A stretch of DNA of 6,746 nucleotides from Deltaproteobacteria bacterium RIFOXYA12_FULL_61_11 (lineage in GTDB: Bacteria > Bdellovibrionota_F > JAHFAK01 > YA12-FULL-61-11): the NCBI GenBank assembly GCA_001799195.1, contig MGSU01000250.1, forward strand, positions 1 through 6,746, written 5' to 3'. Positions 6,269-6,746 of this stretch are shown here, in pieces (the stretch's first letter is position 1; every line of letters begins with the position of its first letter). The notes under the pieces were generated by a model, which saw nothing but the letters and a program-made list of their open reading frames with translations, was not told the DNA's origin and searched no databases. A program made the translations under genes and the position numbers.

Positions 6269-6746
6269 TCAATACGTCGAGAGCTTGACGCCGAAGACGA
6301 TACGGTCTTGATGGGACTTCCCTTTCGCTGAACTGAGCGGATGTTCGGTGAGGCACCACAGGTAGTCGGTGGTCGTTTCGTAGTAGAGATCCTCGGAGCC
6401 ATGCGGCCAGCGGAAGCGTTCTCCCTTGCCCTTGGGGGATGTTCCGCCTGCCGTGACACCGGTGGATCGCACCAGCCTCGCGTTGGAGTTCTTGTAAATA
6501 TCCTGGCCGGTGATGGAGGACCAGAGCACGTTGTTGATACGGACCACGCCTTGACTGTAATCCACGGCATTGCCGGTATTGTCCTTGGGAACGTAGGTGT
6601 CGACGGGGGTCTCCTGGAAGGAACCGGCGGAGAAGTGGAACCCATAGACCGTAGGGGTTCTCGAATCCTTCTTCTTGAGGTACTGGCTCGTGTAGTAGAT
6701 CTTCTCTCCGTTCGCGGCGTTGGTCGGGAACCCCACGCCCAGGGAC
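6269..6746 (-). CDS. Unrecognised, probably secreted protein, 5' partial (C-terminal part)
   Basis: About 158 C-terminal residues of a protein that enters from the right edge and stops at the TGA at 6269-6271. A GTG at 6736 is in frame, but the frame is open to the edge (SLG precedes it) and the sequence reads like the middle of a domain, so the true start is off-window. I do not recognise the family. The visible part is rich in Tyr, Thr, Gly and short beta-like strands (TPTVYGFHFSAGSF, GVVRINNVLWSSITG, SEDLYYETTTDYLWCLTEHP, DRIVFGVKL), with one cysteine. Strand-turn repeats ending in an x-VFGVKL strand would suit the last blades of a beta-propeller or another all-beta secreted domain, but this is a guess. 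A 155-base gap separates it from the GH13 gene on the same strand; the gap has a candidate promoter and no clear terminator. Confidence 0.6.
   Translation of the reverse strand, partial: SLGVGFPTNAANGEKIYYTSQYLKKKDSRTPTVYGFHFSAGSFQETPVDTYVPKDNTGNAVDYSQGVVRINNVLWSSITGQDIYKNSNARLVRSTGVTAGGTSPKGKGERFRWPHGSEDLYYETTTDYLWCLTEHPLSSAKGKSHQDRIVFGVKLSTY

Noticed and set aside
4836-6311. A 491-codon plus-strand open frame, antisense to the GH13 gene
   Set aside because: The opposite strand carries a full set of GH13 catalytic motifs. The antisense translation is Val/Gly/Glu-rich with no recognisable motif.

Overview
The window is a gene-dense, high-GC (roughly 60-65% by eye) piece of a bacterial chromosome or metagenomic contig. 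The organism is probably a Gram-negative bacterium with an outer membrane and periplasm. The reasons are a predicted lipoprotein carrying a c-type heme motif of the type common in Myxococcota, Planctomycetota and related phyla, and an exported alpha-amylase-family enzyme. I cannot name the organism. No RNA gene, insertion sequence, CRISPR array or phage gene is visible, and no stretch longer than about 155 bases lacks a gene.

Left part (1-2828): three enzyme genes that look like a surface-polysaccharide or secondary-metabolite modification locus. A radical SAM protein of the cobalamin-binding type enters from the left edge on the plus strand, with its N-terminus off-window. Facing it on the minus strand is a two-gene unit: a radical SAM protein with a SPASM/Twitch-like C-terminal cysteine set, then a family 2 glycosyltransferase whose start overlaps the preceding stop by 8 bases. 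The glycosyltransferase and the left-edge gene converge and share 58 bases of coding sequence tail to tail. The chemistry of neither radical SAM protein can be read from the sequence.

Right part (2922-6746): three minus-strand genes for predicted envelope or secreted proteins. From the right edge these are the C-terminal part of an unrecognised protein; a GH13 glycoside hydrolase of the cyclomaltodextrinase/neopullulanase/maltogenic-amylase type with a signal peptide and all catalytic residues; and, 57 bases further on, a lipoprotein with a Thr/Pro-rich linker and a single CxxCH heme motif near its C-terminus. The GH13 gene has its own strong Shine-Dalgarno site and a plausible promoter in the 155-base gap before it. 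The heme lipoprotein could be co-transcribed with it. A functional link between starch/cyclodextrin hydrolysis and the heme protein is only positional.

I did not find a convincing undescribed system. The best second-look items are the radical SAM/glycosyltransferase pair with its convergent cobalamin-type radical SAM neighbour, and the heme lipoprotein next to an exported cyclomaltodextrinase-like enzyme.
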